A stretch of 64,000 nt of DNA from Nilaparvata lugens (lineage: Eukaryota > Arthropoda > Insecta > Hemiptera > Delphacidae), in the NCBI RefSeq assembly GCF_014356525.2, contig NC_052511.1:8402500-8466499 (forward strand), in the 5' to 3' direction. Each line of letters opens with the position of its first letter. Position 1 is the stretch's first letter. The notes under the pieces were generated by a model. The model was not told where the DNA came from. It searched no databases and saw only the letters and a list, made by a program, of their open reading frames with translations. Below are positions 44,990 to 57,586 of the stretch, piece after piece. Position numbers and translations under genes: made by a program.

Positions 44990-47200
44990 GCCGTAAGCCA
45001 GCGACTTTTATGCATGAGTATCTCTATATTACTCTATGGTGAGTGTCGACTAGTCCTGCTTCCAAGTGGTTATCATGTGTGGTTAAAAGTGTGTTTTGAT
45101 GGTTAGTCCATGGTTTTTATCAATTTTTGGGGAAAAATAAAAATCGCTCAAACTTCGTGATCTTATGGTCTTTGATGCGAGAAACACGAATCTGGAATCA
45201 GATTATGCATAATTCCTTACCGTTCAGGAGATATGACGATTTGAAAATTTCATGTTTGCAGCTTTATAACTCACCCTGTGTAGCAGCTGGGGGTGCCAAA
45301 TTTGGCTTTGACATTTCCCAGGTCAAGATGATGCAATCAATTTTTTGTGAAAAATAAAAATCGCTCAAACTTCGTGATCTTATGGTCTTTGATGCGAGAA
45401 ACACGAATATGGAACCAGATTTGCAATATTCCTTACCGTTCAGGAGATATGACCATTTGAAAAATTTATGTATGCAGCTACATAAATCATTCTCTATAGT
45501 AGCTCGGGGTGCCAAATTTGGCTCCGACATTTCTCAGGTAAATTTCATCTATGGTGCAAATCTGAGATACTGTTTGTTTCAGTGTGTTTCACGATGGTTT
45601 TTATCAATTTTTTGTGAAAATAAAAATCGCTCAAACTTCGTGATCTTATGGTCTTTGATGCGAGGAACACGAATCTGTAATCCGATTTACAAAATTCCTT
45701 ACCGTTCAGGAGATATGACAATTTAGAAATTTTATGTAGGCAGTTTCATAACTCACCCTGTGTAGTAGCTGGGGGTGCAACATTTGGCTCTGACATTTCT
45801 CTAGTGAAACTTTATCTATGGTGCAAATTTCTGCCAAATCTGAGTTACTTTTTGTTTCAGTGTGTTCCACGATGGATAGTCCATGGTTTTTATAAATTTT
45901 TTGTGAAAAATAAAAATCGCTCAAACTTCGTGTTCTTATGGTCTTTGATGCGAGAAACACGAATCTGGAATCAGATTTGCAAAATATCTTACTGTTCAGG
46001 AGATATGACGATTTTAAAATATTTTATGTTTACCGCTTCATAACTCACCCTGTGTAGTAGCTGGGGGTGCCAAATTTGGCTCAGACATCACTCAGGTGAA
46101 GCTCTATCATTGGTGCAAATTTCAGCCAAATCTGAGTTACTTTTTGTTTCAGAGTGTTCCACGATGGTTAGTCCATGGTTTTTATCTAATTTTTGTGAAA
46201 AATAAAAACCTCTCAAACTCCATGATCTCATGGTCTTTGATGCCAAAAACACGAATCTGGAATCAGATTTGCGAAATTCCTACCGTTCAGGAGATATGAC
46301 CATTTGAAATTTTTTTCGACATTTCTCAGGTCAAGCTTCATCTCTGGCGCAAATTTCAGTTAAATCTGAGATACGTTTTGTTTCAGTGTGTTTCGCTCAA
46401 ACTCTTATGGTATTTGTTGCGAGGAACACAAATTTGGAATGAGATTTGCAAAATTCCTTACCGTTCAGGAGATATGACCATTTGAAAATGTTATGTTTGA
46501 AGCTGTATAGCTCATCCTGTATAGTAGCTGGGGGTCCCGAATTTCTCAGGTAAAGTGTCTTCTATGATGCAAATTCCAGCCAAATCTGAGATTTGCTAAA
46601 TTCAGGGGATATGACCATTTGAAAATGTTACGTTTGAAGCTGTATAGCTCATTCTGTATAGTAGCTGGGGGTACCGAATTTCTCAGGTAAAGTGTCTTCT
46701 ATGATGCAAATTCCAGCCAAATCTGAAATAATTTTTTACAGTTTAAAAAAGCAAGATCGTTCGTCCATGGTTTCTCTCATATTTTTTTCTCTTTTGAAAA
46801 ATAAAAATCGCTCAATCTTCGTGAACTTATACTCTTTGATGCGAGAAACACGAATCTGGTATTCGATTTGCAAAATTCTTTACCGTTCATTAAATATGGC
46901 CGTTTGATAATTTGTAAATTTTATTTTAGTCGAATGGCTCCGACATTTCTACGGTGTAGCATCATCTATGATACGAATTTCAGCCAAATCCGAGATAAGG
47001 TACTTTTTTCTACTGTTTCCAAACGCGCGATGTTTTTTCTTTTTTTTGTAAAAAGCAAAATTGCTCATATTGTGTATCTTATACTCTTTGATGCGAGAAA
47101 CACTAATCTGGAATCCGATTTGTAAAATTCATTATAAGGCCGTTTGATAATTTGTAAACATTATGTTTGAATCTGCATAGCTCACCCTGTATCAACGTTA
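44990..47200 (+). repeat. Diverged satellite, about 9 units of 190-290 bp
   Basis: AATCGCTCAAACTTCGTGAT and CTTTGATGCGAGAAACACGA recur near 45,132, 45,351, 45,617, 45,907, 46,199, 46,395, 46,798 and 47,060, with shorter partial units near 46,610. They alternate with TTCAGGAGATATGACCATTT and TAGTAGCTGGGGGTGCC. Similarity decays to the right, so the older edge is probably at 47 kb. ORFs of 60-114 codons follow the repeat. Confidence 0.88.
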
Positions 47201-47880
47201 GTAGACAGTCTACTAACTTTGACCCTGTATAACTCCAGAATAGGAGTGTATTTGGTATAATAGCAATTAGCAATAATAACCATGAAACGTTTATCTCTAT
47301 AAAACATAAACTTTTTAATAATGAAGGAAATGAGGTACCTACAATTGCAGTGAATTTCAAGACTTTTCAATAAGCAGGTATTGATTTATTGTTTACAAAA
47401 TATCATAGTAATTTATCCATAATTTTTGTATAAATATAGATATCTATATGTCGTACAGTAATATATTTATTCATTAATTCCATAAATTAATATAAAGTGA
47501 TAGAAAAGACTACTAACAAGTATAGTTTCAAGATCATAGAAAACTTATAACTCTTTGGATTGTTAATGCTCTCTTATAAGCAATCAAATAGTTATTCCTT
47601 ACTTTAAAAACTACAACACGACTCTTCAATAATATTACTGTCGACAATGATTTTATATGATTAAAATACTACATTTTATTTTATTGAATGTACTGAACGT
47701 AACGCCAATTAAAACCTATCATCATCATAGTATATTATTTAAAAAATGATCAATTTTTCGATTGGAAATTCATCAACAATCGACTTGATGATTTATAACT
47801 TTTAGGAACTAAACTAATTTGTTCAATCAATATTGTTATTCAAAGTAGGATATAAAAACACATCTTCATGTGGGGGTTTG
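47201..47880. other. Intergenic DNA without recognised features
   Basis: AT-rich. No exon, RNA gene or repeat was recognised. Confidence 0.5.
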
Positions 47881-47884
47881 AAAA

Positions 47885-48022
47885 TGAAGCTGGTTAAATT
47901 TTAACCGTGATTAATTCCATGAGAACCAATCAGAGAAGCCGTCTTATCAAAAAGTCCTTCTCTGATTGGTTTTTGTGAAATTTATCACGATTAAAATTTA
48001 ACCGGCTTTTGTGCAACGAGTT
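47885..48022. mobile_element. GGTTGCACAAC MITE, copy 3
   Basis: The left end is eroded (AAGCTGGTTAAATTTTAACC) and the right end reads ACCGGCTTTTGTGCAAC. The inner arms with ATGAGAACCAATCAGAGAAG match the family. Confidence 0.85.
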
Positions 48023-48029
48023 TCTTGAG

Positions 48030-49595
48030 AGCACAACATTATTACACAAAAATGAAGTAATCTGATAATGCAGAACATATTAGAAGTTTCAACAGCATGA
48101 ATTAAACAAATTTTGAACAAAATTAAAAAGAAAAGCACCATTATTCAAAATATCAGTTTAGTTGACACGGTTTTCATGTAAATGCATAAATCTTAATAAA
48201 TTATTGGCGTTGGACTTTTTAAATCCATTTTGATAAAAAAATTATTATTATTATTGAGGTAATAATGATTATAGGAAATGAATGCACGGGAATTGAACCA
48301 GTTATTATAATATTATTCTATATCATTAAATTGAAGGTGCTAGTCGCTACAAGACATTGTAGAATGATCAACCGGTATAACGAAATATTCTGAAACCGAA
48401 AATAATATATCTCATGCAAAGTTGACTATTATTTTACTAAATGCTGGTACTTTATAGCCTAAGGGATATATATTGTTTATTATTAGAAAAATATCTGAAA
48501 ATCAAGAAAATTCCAACTGGTCCCCACAATACTAAAAATTACAATGATAATAATAAAATGAATTAGGTACTGACAAAAACGATCGAATGAACCATGTTCA
48601 TCATCAAATACTTGAATTATAAATATATTAAATAAAAAATTTTATAATTATCATGTAGTCTATCCAAATCCATTTATGAAATTTTCATGATATTAATAAG
48701 ATTTTGCAATCGTTTTTTTTGTATTTTACTATTTATCTCACGTTCTTCCGAGGTCCAATAAATTCTTATCAAACCGTGTCAAAAGTCATGGTACTGATAT
48801 ATTAAACTGTAATACCAAATTTAATAGTTTTCCACTTTACAATATTTTCGTTTCACAATCAAAATATAGAGAACAATAAATTTAGCTATAATCCACACCA
48901 AAATCCTATAAAAAACCACAGCCTAAATCCATATTAAAAATAGCAGCCAGCTTTACTGAGACTAATATTTTCATAAATCTAAATTTTGTGTTAGTTGTTG
49001 AAAATTAATTAGATTTTAATTATTATCAAGCATAAATTACGTGCATAAATAATTCAAAATTAATAAACTGATGATTTTAATTCATGAAGAGATTTTGAGA
49101 ATATCTAAAAGTTTTCATCATTAAAGAATAATAATAAGAATAACAATTATGATAAATAACAATAATCTCAATTCGTAAAATAGGGGATAACACTTTTCAT
49201 TTTCTTATATCCTGAATAACTTGGAAATAAGAATTAAAACTATTCGTAAGGTTGGAATATTTCTGACAAATAGAATTATTAAACAATATTGGAATGGAAT
49301 TAGTGAATCTGTCCGCTACAAGAATTTCACATGATCCATTTCTTGAAGAAAACAATTTTTCTCACAACACTAGTAGATTTTGTCACTCAGAAAAAATTAA
49401 CGTTAATACAAAGAATATTTTCCCAGCAAAACTGAAGAAGCGATGGTTGCTCGAAATAAGATATTTTCAATACAGACATTAAAATTATCTCCAGTGATTT
49501 AATACAATAATTCAAAATATTCAAGTCAATTATGATGTGTTCTATCTTTGTTGTACGGCATCTAGGATGAAGACCAACTATCATTTTCTAAGGAA
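48030..49595. other. Intergenic DNA without recognised features
   Basis: Very AT-rich. The short ORF at 49,294 shows no motif. Confidence 0.5.
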
Positions 49596-49601
49596 GAAGG
49601 C

Positions 49602-49750
49602 CCGGTTGCACAACAGCCGATTAAATTTTAACCGTGATTAATTTCACGAGAACCAATCAGAGAAGACGTTTTTGAAAAGACGGCTTTTCTGATTTGGTTC
49701 TCAGGGAATTAATCGCGGTTAAAATTTAACCAGCTGTTGTGCAACCGGAA
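49602..49750. mobile_element. GGTTGCACAAC MITE, copy 4
   Basis: Ends CCGGTTGCACAACAGCCG and AGCTGTTGTGCAACCGG; arms with TTCACGAGAACCAATCAGAG. A well-preserved copy. Confidence 0.9.
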
Positions 49751-50327
49751 CTATGTGATGTCAGTTTGTGATGCTTCCGATAAACCTGCTGATATCCAGT
49801 GTGGTATTTTTTTGTAATAATTTATCATATAAATGTATGTTCTGCCACTCTACAATATTCTCTTTAAAACTTAATTTAGACTAAATGCTCTGTACTGCCT
49901 AAAGACTACTGAAAGAAAATATTTGTGAAGGCTATATACAGAGAGATAAATTGTTAGACGAAATTTAATTGAAGCTGACATCAATTTTGGTGCCCTAAAT
50001 GTTATTTCATCTTTTTCGTGATACTGATAATTTGTTCTGTTTTGTTGATTCAATAATTTATATGAACCTTTTACATTTCCTTAGATGTCTCATAGATATG
50101 TAATTATGGTTTACTTGATTAAATTGATAATTTATAGGATTTAGTTTGTTTTTCGGTTCGTGTTTAGTGAATATTCTCTATTTTAAAAATAACTGAGTGT
50201 TATAAATTATTATTATTTTGGTATTTGGAACTTCTAAATTCAAAAGAATGGTTTGTATGAATATTTTTGGATAGAAAATTTTGTGGAAATCTAGAAGACA
50301 TAACCTCATTTTGACTTTTAATGTTAC

Positions 50328-50415
50328 CTAAATTTGGGAGAGAAATAGTACACGTTATTCTTAGTTTTTCTCTCCCAATCTGTGCTTTATTGTAAAAAAA
50401 AGAATAAATAAATAA
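50328..50415 (+). mobile_element. Non-LTR 3' tail with 12-bp hairpin
   Basis: TTGGGAGAGAAA (50,334-50,345) pairs perfectly with TTTCTCTCCCAA (50,367-50,378), and an A-rich tail with AATAAATAAATAAAA follows. The same tail is at 56,898, and in related form at 16,600, 27,292 and 36,487. Confidence 0.65.
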
Positions 50416-50419
50416 AATT

Positions 50420-51035
50420 TGGTTATTTCAGATGCAGGATTATCAACAATGTCTTGTATCTTAAGATGAAAATATTCAAGTGGGAACAAAATGAGATTGA
50501 ACTGAGCCTTTATATTTTTGAAAAAATATTCAGATTAAACTGGGCCTTTATACTTGAGAAATATTATTCAATTTGGTGAAACTAACTTATTTATTGTATG
50601 AATTATGAAATCTTGATACATTATTTCGACGTGTTAAAACGTAACACATTATAATTTATAGACGTGTTAAATAGGATAAGCTTGCTTTGCAATTTTGCCT
50701 CAAACCATAAATTTAAATTCAAATTTTGGAATAGGCATTTTTAAGAAGAAAGTACACATTCCGATTGGAATCTGGTAAATCTAACTGCTATGATATAGGA
50801 GTACCTTTATAGCGTCTCGATACACCTGTATAAAATGCAATCCGCTTATAATACATCGGTCTACCGTTAAATCCTAGATTTAATTTATTCTGTTATAGAA
50901 TTTTCATCTTATACTCTATAAGATAAATCTATCATTGCATTTGGGCAATCATAATCCAGATGGGAAGATAAAAGTTAGTGTCTTATCAATTCAAAATGAT
51001 ACTGTAGCCTATTGATTTGAAGGGAAGTTGTGTTT
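50420..51035. other. Intergenic DNA without recognised features
   Basis: AT-rich; nothing recognised. Confidence 0.5.
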
Positions 51036-51041
51036 GAATAG

Positions 51042-51355
51042 TTAAAACTCCTTTACTATTATTGCTTGTTTCAATATCAACAGTTATGAAAACTTAAATT
51101 ACTCAAAATTAAATTTTAATTACTAGATTTAAAAGAGTTGAAAAATCATAAAAATTTGTAATTTTCTTCATAGTCAATTTTGACGGATAGACCCTAGTTT
51201 AAAACTCCTTTACTATTATTGATTGTTTCAATATCAACAGTTATGAAAACTTAAATTACTTGAAATTAAATTGCAATTACTAGATTTAAAAGAGTTGAAA
51301 AATCATAAAAATTTGTAATTTTCTTCATAGTCAATTTTGACGGATAGACCCTAAC
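51042..51355 (+). repeat. Two-copy tandem duplication, 157-bp unit
   Basis: TTAAAACTCCTTTACTATTA starts at 51,042 and 51,199. The copies are almost identical through GACGGATAGACCCTA. Confidence 0.9.
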
Positions 51356-51359
51356 CACA

Positions 51360-52575
51360 TAAAGCATCACTTCAACATAAAAATAACTTCATCATAAAGA
51401 ACCACTGATTTGAAAACAAAATTTGTTTGCTATCAATATTGAGCAAAGCAGTTTTCCTTTCTTGATTTAAAATAAATGTTAATAGTAATTATTGATTATT
51501 ATCAAATATCATTCATGATTATGAAATAAAGCCTTGTAAATTGTAATCTGCAAACCATTTGTATCCAAGTAGAAAATCCACGACCAGTCATTGAAAATGG
51601 TGATGCAAAGTTTCGAATTTAATAAAAAGTGCTACAGTAATAAAACAATGATAATCCTATCTAAGAAATGATGCATGTATTATAATTACTTTGACTTACT
51701 AATATACTAATGATTCATCCATCTTTATGAACAATGATAAGAATAATAATACTTGACAATGATAATATTAGTAAATAGTTCATGAATAAAATTCGATTGT
51801 AATGTTCAAATTGAAATACAAAAGTCCACTTGATCACTAGGCCTACTACTAGTACACAACACATTTTCGATCAATTTTTTGAAGTCCTTCTCACTCAAAA
51901 CACAAATTATTTCCTTTACAAAGGTAACGATCAAATATCCAAGATACCATAATACATTACTATGCTTAAGCTTAGACTCAATTGCCTTTTATTGTTTATT
52001 GAATAAACGTTAAACCACTATTCTACTCACTACTATAATTACTATTTATTAATGGATCAGCATCTTTCATCAGTGATACACCTATCTTACATAATATACT
52101 AATTCGATAAACAGTCTGTCAACATCTAAATACTGATAACGTAATTATAAAATATTTTTATTCAAAATAATCACTTTTTGAATACAATATTACATAATTA
52201 CTGATACTGTTGACAAGATTCTGAAATTTGATTCCTTACAAAAATTGTATTATATATTAAAAAAGCTTGTGAAACATTAGTGAGCTAGTCTTCTATACAT
52301 AAAAACCTCAATACTTCAGATCTACAGTCTACAGATTACCAAATTTTAACAAGATAAATGCATCTTAAATTCTGCAACTATTGTGTTTTCATAAACTTTC
52401 AATAATTAGATAAAGTTTAGTAATCAAACTTGTAATTTATGCGCACAGCTTGTGCAGAATAATAATTGATTTTATCTTTATCGTTGCAATTTTATCAACA
52501 AAACCAGTACCAACTAAAACCTTATCCGATAACAACAATATATAACGAGGAACTGGAGACGAGTAGTTGCCTAAA
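51360..52575. other. Intergenic DNA without recognised features
   Basis: AT-rich; nothing recognised. Confidence 0.5.
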
Positions 52576-52577
52576 TT

Positions 52578-52993
52578 AGTAGTATATAAAAGACAAAATA
52601 TATATTTAAAGAAATTCGAGAAAGCAAAGATAATTTTGTAGAACTATTTTTTATTCAAATTCTGAACTCGGACACCTCCTACCGGAATACTAGACAAAAA
52701 TTTTCACTTTCACAGACTGATAATGATTTTTTTCAAATATTATAATCCATAACTCATTCCGAGTTGTTAACGACTTTATCAATAATGGTAGTATATAAAA
52801 GACAAAATATATTTAAGGAAATTCGAGAAAGCAAAGATAATTTTGTAGAACTATTTTTTATTCAAATTCTGAACTTGGACACCTCCTACCGGAATACTAG
52901 ACAAAATTTTTTCACTTTCACAGACTGATGATTTTTTTAAAATATTATAATCCATAACTCATTCCGAGTTGTTAACGACTTTATCAATAATGG
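52578..52993 (+). repeat. Two-copy tandem duplication, 209-bp unit
   Basis: AGTATATAAAAGACAAAATA starts at 52,581 and 52,790. Each unit ends GACTTTATCAATAATGG. The copies differ by small indels only. Confidence 0.9.
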
Positions 52994-52994
52994 G

Positions 52995-54070
52995 TTAATT
53001 ATTGATTACTATAGAAAAATAAATCTAAATAGGAATTTAGATTTCAGAAATAGAATTATGACCATGATTTAAAATAATGACATCAAGGTTTAGTAGAATA
53101 AATATCTTTTTATTCATTGATTACTCTCATCATCATCCCTCTCACTCATTACCCACGCACAAGCCTAAGAGTTTATGTGGGAATCAACTTCAGTATTATT
53201 AATTCGAAATACTTGGTTGAATTGAATAGATGTATATTTTACGCCGAGAAAAATATTCCTTTTAAATGTGAAGAATATCACAAACATCATAACTTATTCC
53301 CAGTTCTAGAAAATTATTGATAGTTTGCAACTAAAAATACTAACTTAATTATGAACTTCTATTATTTGAACAATCATCATTGATTATAGCAAAGCTAAAG
53401 TTTACTTCGATCTAATTGTGCATTGAGTCAAAAATGAAATATGATGACCGTAGTCAGAATGATAAACAAGTTGAGATATGGCAAATCAAACTTATACTAA
53501 TATGCCCTGTAATATAACCAGGAATGTCATCTGTGTGATGATAAAGAACAGATTCGTGTAACGTCAACTTCATATACCGATTTTTCCAAATCAAAAATAG
53601 TTCGCGTTTAATAATTTTGAAATCATGGTCTGTATGCCATAGGAGGAAAATACGCAGAGCATAACTTGAAAAGTGATAAACGTGGAATGTATAAACTTAA
53701 AATAAGATAATGTATTGTAATAAACCCTGAAGATAACCAGGAATACATTCAATTTTAGCCGAAAACGTTCACGTTGTTGATTAACTGGTTAACTGATTAA
53801 CTGAATAGTACTAGGCCCACACAGAGTCTTCCTAAAATTCAATAAGTCTTCCTAAAGAGTTGTTTCTATGATGCCAGATGCAAGAATTTTCCATCAACAT
53901 GAACTGCCAGTAGAAAATCTAAAGAAAATTCTTCGACTGCTGAAACTTTCTTTCATTTGAGAAATATTTCGAGGCAGTTGAGGAATTTCCAATACTGGCA
54001 TCATGTAAAGAAGTCTAAAGGTTGTTCCAAAAAAAAAATTGAATAAATTTCAATGCCCCTGTTTCTTGAG
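52995..54070. other. Intergenic DNA, one repeat fragment
   Basis: A CACGCACAAGCC...TTTATGTGGG fragment at about 53,155-53,190 matches 5,218-5,290. Otherwise nothing was recognised. Confidence 0.5.
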
Positions 54071-54081
54071 GTACATTATAC

Positions 54082-54662
54082 CATAGAGAAACAATAGCGT
54101 AAGTAGATATCCCATGGTATAGGGAATTTATGTCGAAACTTTTACTGTTATCTCAAGCCGATTACTGTCGATTATTGTCAATTTTTACTGTTTTGTTGGG
54201 GTGATAGTGTATGAACGGCACAATTTGAGAGACTCCAGCGTCACACAGCTGCATAGGAAAGAACTATGTGAACTATCGGCTTGTGATAACAGTAAAATTT
54301 ACAGATGCAATTAAATAGAGAATGCATTTATTCAAATGCTAATTAATATATAATTATTATTTAACGAAAATCCTAAATAAATGCTGTAAATCACCCCGAA
54401 GACTTCTGCTACTGCAGACATTGACAACATCGCAGCGTTAACAGCTAGATGGAAATCTAGCTGTTAACCATCCAGCTGTTATCATCCATCAAGCTGTTTC
54501 CATCTAGCTGTTAACCCTGTTGTCAATGTCTGCAGTAGCAGAAGTCTTCGGGGTGATTTACAGCATTTATTTAGGATTTTCGTTAAATAATAATTATAAC
54601 AGTATAAAAGTTGCGACATAAACGCCCTATACCATGGGATATCTATGCTATCGTTACTCTAT
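54082..54662. mobile_element. CATAGAG MITE, copy 6, split by a palindrome element
   Basis: The ends CATAGAGAAACAATAGC and CGTTACTCTAT lie between CATTATAC (54,074-54,081) and CATTATAC (54,663-54,670), a perfect 8-bp duplication. The right half is interrupted at 54,295-54,595. Confidence 0.92.
54295..54595. mobile_element. CACCCCGAAGACTTCT palindrome element, nested
   Basis: Flanked by ATAACAGTA (54,286-54,294 and 54,596-54,604), a 9-bp target duplication within the MITE. Arms carry TTTAACGAAAATCCTAAATA, AATGCTGTAAATCACCCCG and AAGACTTCTGCTACTGCAGA, with AACAGCTAGATGGAAA at the centre. Relatives are at 6,358 and 34,612. Confidence 0.88.
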
Positions 54663-54999
54663 CATTATACCTAGAAACAACGGTCAAGCATTCATTTCAT
54701 CCGGTAGTCAAATTTCAAATTTTATTATTCATTGTAAAAATTCGTTAGAAAATTGTTTTTAAGGCATGTTTTATCTATAAATATAACAAGAATGATTGAT
54801 CAGTAATTGATATTCAAAAAACCGATATGATAAATAACTGTCAATGTTGGAATTTCTTGAGGGAGTCTACCTCAAGAAATTCAAAACTTCTTGAAAACTG
54901 GCAACAATTATAAATCAGCAGTTTGGTACTGTATAACAAAAATTGAAAAAATAGTGTTTTCGAGGTAGTTTTTCCATCCGATAATATCCTGAAATGATT

Positions 55000-55850
55000 C
55001 AATCCGTAGTCTAGTTTCAATTTTCATACTGTATTAAAATAGTTATTTGTATATCTAGAGTGAAAAGTACGACTTTTTCTCCCTGTGGGAAAAAGTTTGA
55101 AGCCCGAGGCAAAGCCGAGGGCAACAATTTTCCTGAGGGAGAAAAAGTATTTTTCGCTCGTGATGTACACAACATTTTTCCTCCATAGACATTGTTTTAT
55201 AGAAACTGCAAATCAAATCATTTTAATAACTTACGTCATTGGTGACAATGTTTCCTAACAACATAACCTATAAATTTTTATCGTCAACTAATAGTAAGTA
55301 TATAATATCATACAAACATATTATATTTCATGAGTTGATAGAATTTCTGGTTGTGGTATTGAATTCAGTTGATTCAATGACAGACACCTCTATTATGCTT
55401 CCTCATCTGAGCTAAGACCTTCTAACATATTTCAAATGTAAGTTTTTAAAATAGAGATGCTTCTCATGTTATTCAAATGGAGTCACTTTTCCTCCCTAGG
55501 GAGTTTTTCTATTTTTTACTACCGGGAGCGAAAAAGTGACACTTTAGTATTATGTTTCAGGGAGTAAAGTAAGTACTTTGGACAGTAGGTGGAGGAGAAA
55601 ACATTGAGTAAAACATGTTTTTCAAGGTTGGTTCTCTTAGTAAAACTAATTTTTCATACTGTATTAAAAATGAGTAAAACATTTTTTCAAGGTTGATTCT
55701 CTCAGTGAAACTAATATTTCATACTGTATTAAAAAAATGAGTAATACATGTTTTTCAAGGTTGATTCTCTCAGTAAAACTAACATTTCATACTGTATTAA
55801 AAAATGAGTAAACATGTTTTTCAAGGTTGATTCTCCAGTAAAACTAAGTT
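55000..55850 (+). repeat. Tandem repeat of about 65 bp, split by element C
   Basis: Four units at 55,605-55,846 contain GAGTAAAACATGTTTTTCAA, GGTTGATTCTCTCAGTAAAA and TTTCATACTGTATTAAAAA. A partial unit, TTTTCATACTGTATTAAAA, lies at about 55,020, on the other side of element C. Confidence 0.8.
55038..55599 (-). mobile_element. Element C, copy 2 (short form)
   Basis: Inverted relative to 27,901-28,660. It reads through ...AAATTTATA|GGTTATGTTG... without the 207-bp segment present in the other copy. It sits inside the 65-bp tandem array. Confidence 0.8.
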
Positions 55851-55984
55851 GAGGACCTAAGTAGAATCTGGACTAGGACCCAACTAACAAGAACTATCAC
55901 AAACTAGAAGTTACCTGTTCATATTGTGCAACTGAATAAAAACAAATGCAGTTTATGAAAACACAATACTCGTCTAACACTACT

Positions 55985-56115
55985 TAGGAATACTCCTGTA
56001 AAAATAGGAATAGTAACTACTGTAGAATCACTACCAGTGAAAAAAGTGATCACTTTGAAGTAAAAAGTAAAATCACTACCAGTGAAAACGGTTCTCGAAT
56101 TATACAAAGTAATCG
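55985..56115 (+). repeat. Detached fragment of the 57.2-kb tandem repeat
   Basis: Contains AGAATCACTACCAGTGAAAA, TGATCACTTTGAAGTAAAAA and GGTTCTCGAATTATACAAAG, as in 57,190-57,570. Confidence 0.8.
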
Positions 56116-56890
56116 GGTTAAGGAAATGAGACGGGGCCGCCGAAAAGAATGGATGGACAGGTAGAAGTTCTAGTGACCCTTCAGTGGTCGCCTATTGTTA
56201 TTGAATTTCGACATTTTCGTATTTCCACTCCGAGGAATATTTTGGTGGACCAGTGTAGTTACTTGAAGGCAATTTAAGCTGTAAACCAGTGGTAGCCTAC
56301 AGTGAATGGATAAACACACACATTACTATCGATGATGAGTATAAATTTAGTGAAACGTACGTGGTGTGTAAAGCCCACATCGATTTTAAATTTGTTTGCT
56401 GTCCTTATAAATTCTACGAGATTGAAGGGGACTTGACAAACACCTGTTACATATGTTTGCCAAGTTGTGTTCAATTTAATAGAATTTAAAAGGACGCCAA
56501 AAATCGTACGTCCAATAAGTATCGAATTGTATGCAACTCAAGTTGGTCTGTATACAGCTTGTGAGCAAGTTGAGTTCCATCAAATGAACCAATTACAAGT
56601 ACTGAAGTAAGTACTTGTAGTAAGTAATGTAGTAAGTACAAGTACTTGTAGAAAATACAAGTAACAGATGTAAGTTGCAAAAGTGTATAGTTAGTTGTTT
56701 TTTTTCTGGCTCTAAATTTTGAAAAATTACCCAAAAATTTTCCAATTAATGGTGATTTGAGTGTGATATTTTTGTTTTTTATTCTGTTTTCAACCGTCAA
56801 CATTTAAAAATCTTAGTTTTCGTTGTTTTTGTGTGAAAATGGACTAAATTTTAGTAAAGTGAAATCATAACCCTATTTTGGACTTTAAAA
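56116..56890. other. Intergenic DNA, nothing recognised
   Basis: Short ORFs on both strands (for example 56,289 and 56,486) show no motif. A small GTACTTGTAGTAAGTA repeat lies near 56,600-56,650. Confidence 0.45.
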
Positions 56891-56897
56891 ATGTTAT

Positions 56898-56985
56898 CTA
56901 AATTTGGGAGAGAAATAGTACAAGGAGTATCCTTAGTTTTTCTCTCCCAATCAGTGTTTCTTTGTAAAAAATGTAAATAAATTAT
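56898..56985 (+). mobile_element. Non-LTR 3' tail with hairpin
   Basis: TTGGGAGAGAAATAGTACAA and TTTTTCTCCCAATCAGTG pair over 8 bp, with an inner AAGGA/TCCTT stem, and GTAAATAAATTATAG follows. This is the same family as 50,328. Confidence 0.6.
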
Positions 56986-57189
56986 AGATAAGTTGGTGCT
57001 ACCAGCTTCCAACTAGAAGTGCCTTCAATAAACCACACGGGGCCACTAATGAGGGTGATGAAGCGGAATCAGAAGACAATAAAGTATGCTAGTCGGGAGT
57101 TAGAGGATGAACCTTTTTGGAACAATAGCTCAGGGTACAGGTAGCGCGGCCACGTCTCGTTTCTTTTACACAAGTATTTGAAGTAGAAA

Positions 57190-57570
57190 ATAATCTATCA
57201 CTCGGGGTCGTTAGTTACTAGAAAAAGTAATCACTTTGAAGTAAAAAGTAGAATCACTACCAGTGAAAACGGTTCTCGAATTATACAAAGTAATCACTTT
57301 GAAGTGGAAAGTAATCTATCACTCGGGGTCGTTAGTTACTAGAAAAAGTAATCACTTTGAAGTAGAAAGTAGAATCACTACCAGTGAAAACAGTTCTCGA
57401 ATTATAAAAAGTAATCACTTTGAAGTGGAAAGTAGTCTATCACTCGGGGTCATTAGTTACTAGAAAAATTAATCACTTTGAAGTAGAAAGTAGAATCACT
57501 ACCAGTGAAAACTGTTGTCGAACTATACAAAGTAATCACTTTGAAGTAACCTATCACTCGGGGTCGTTAG
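57190..57570 (+). repeat. Tandem repeat, about 118-bp unit, just downstream of the unk stop
   Basis: Three-plus units contain TCTATCACTCGGGGTCGTTA, CTAGAAAAAGTAATCACTTT and GAATCACTACCAGTGAAAAC. The array ends 17 bases from the unk stop codon, so it would form most of the unk 3' UTR. Confidence 0.9.
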
Positions 57571-57586
57571 TCGGTTGATTGAGTGA

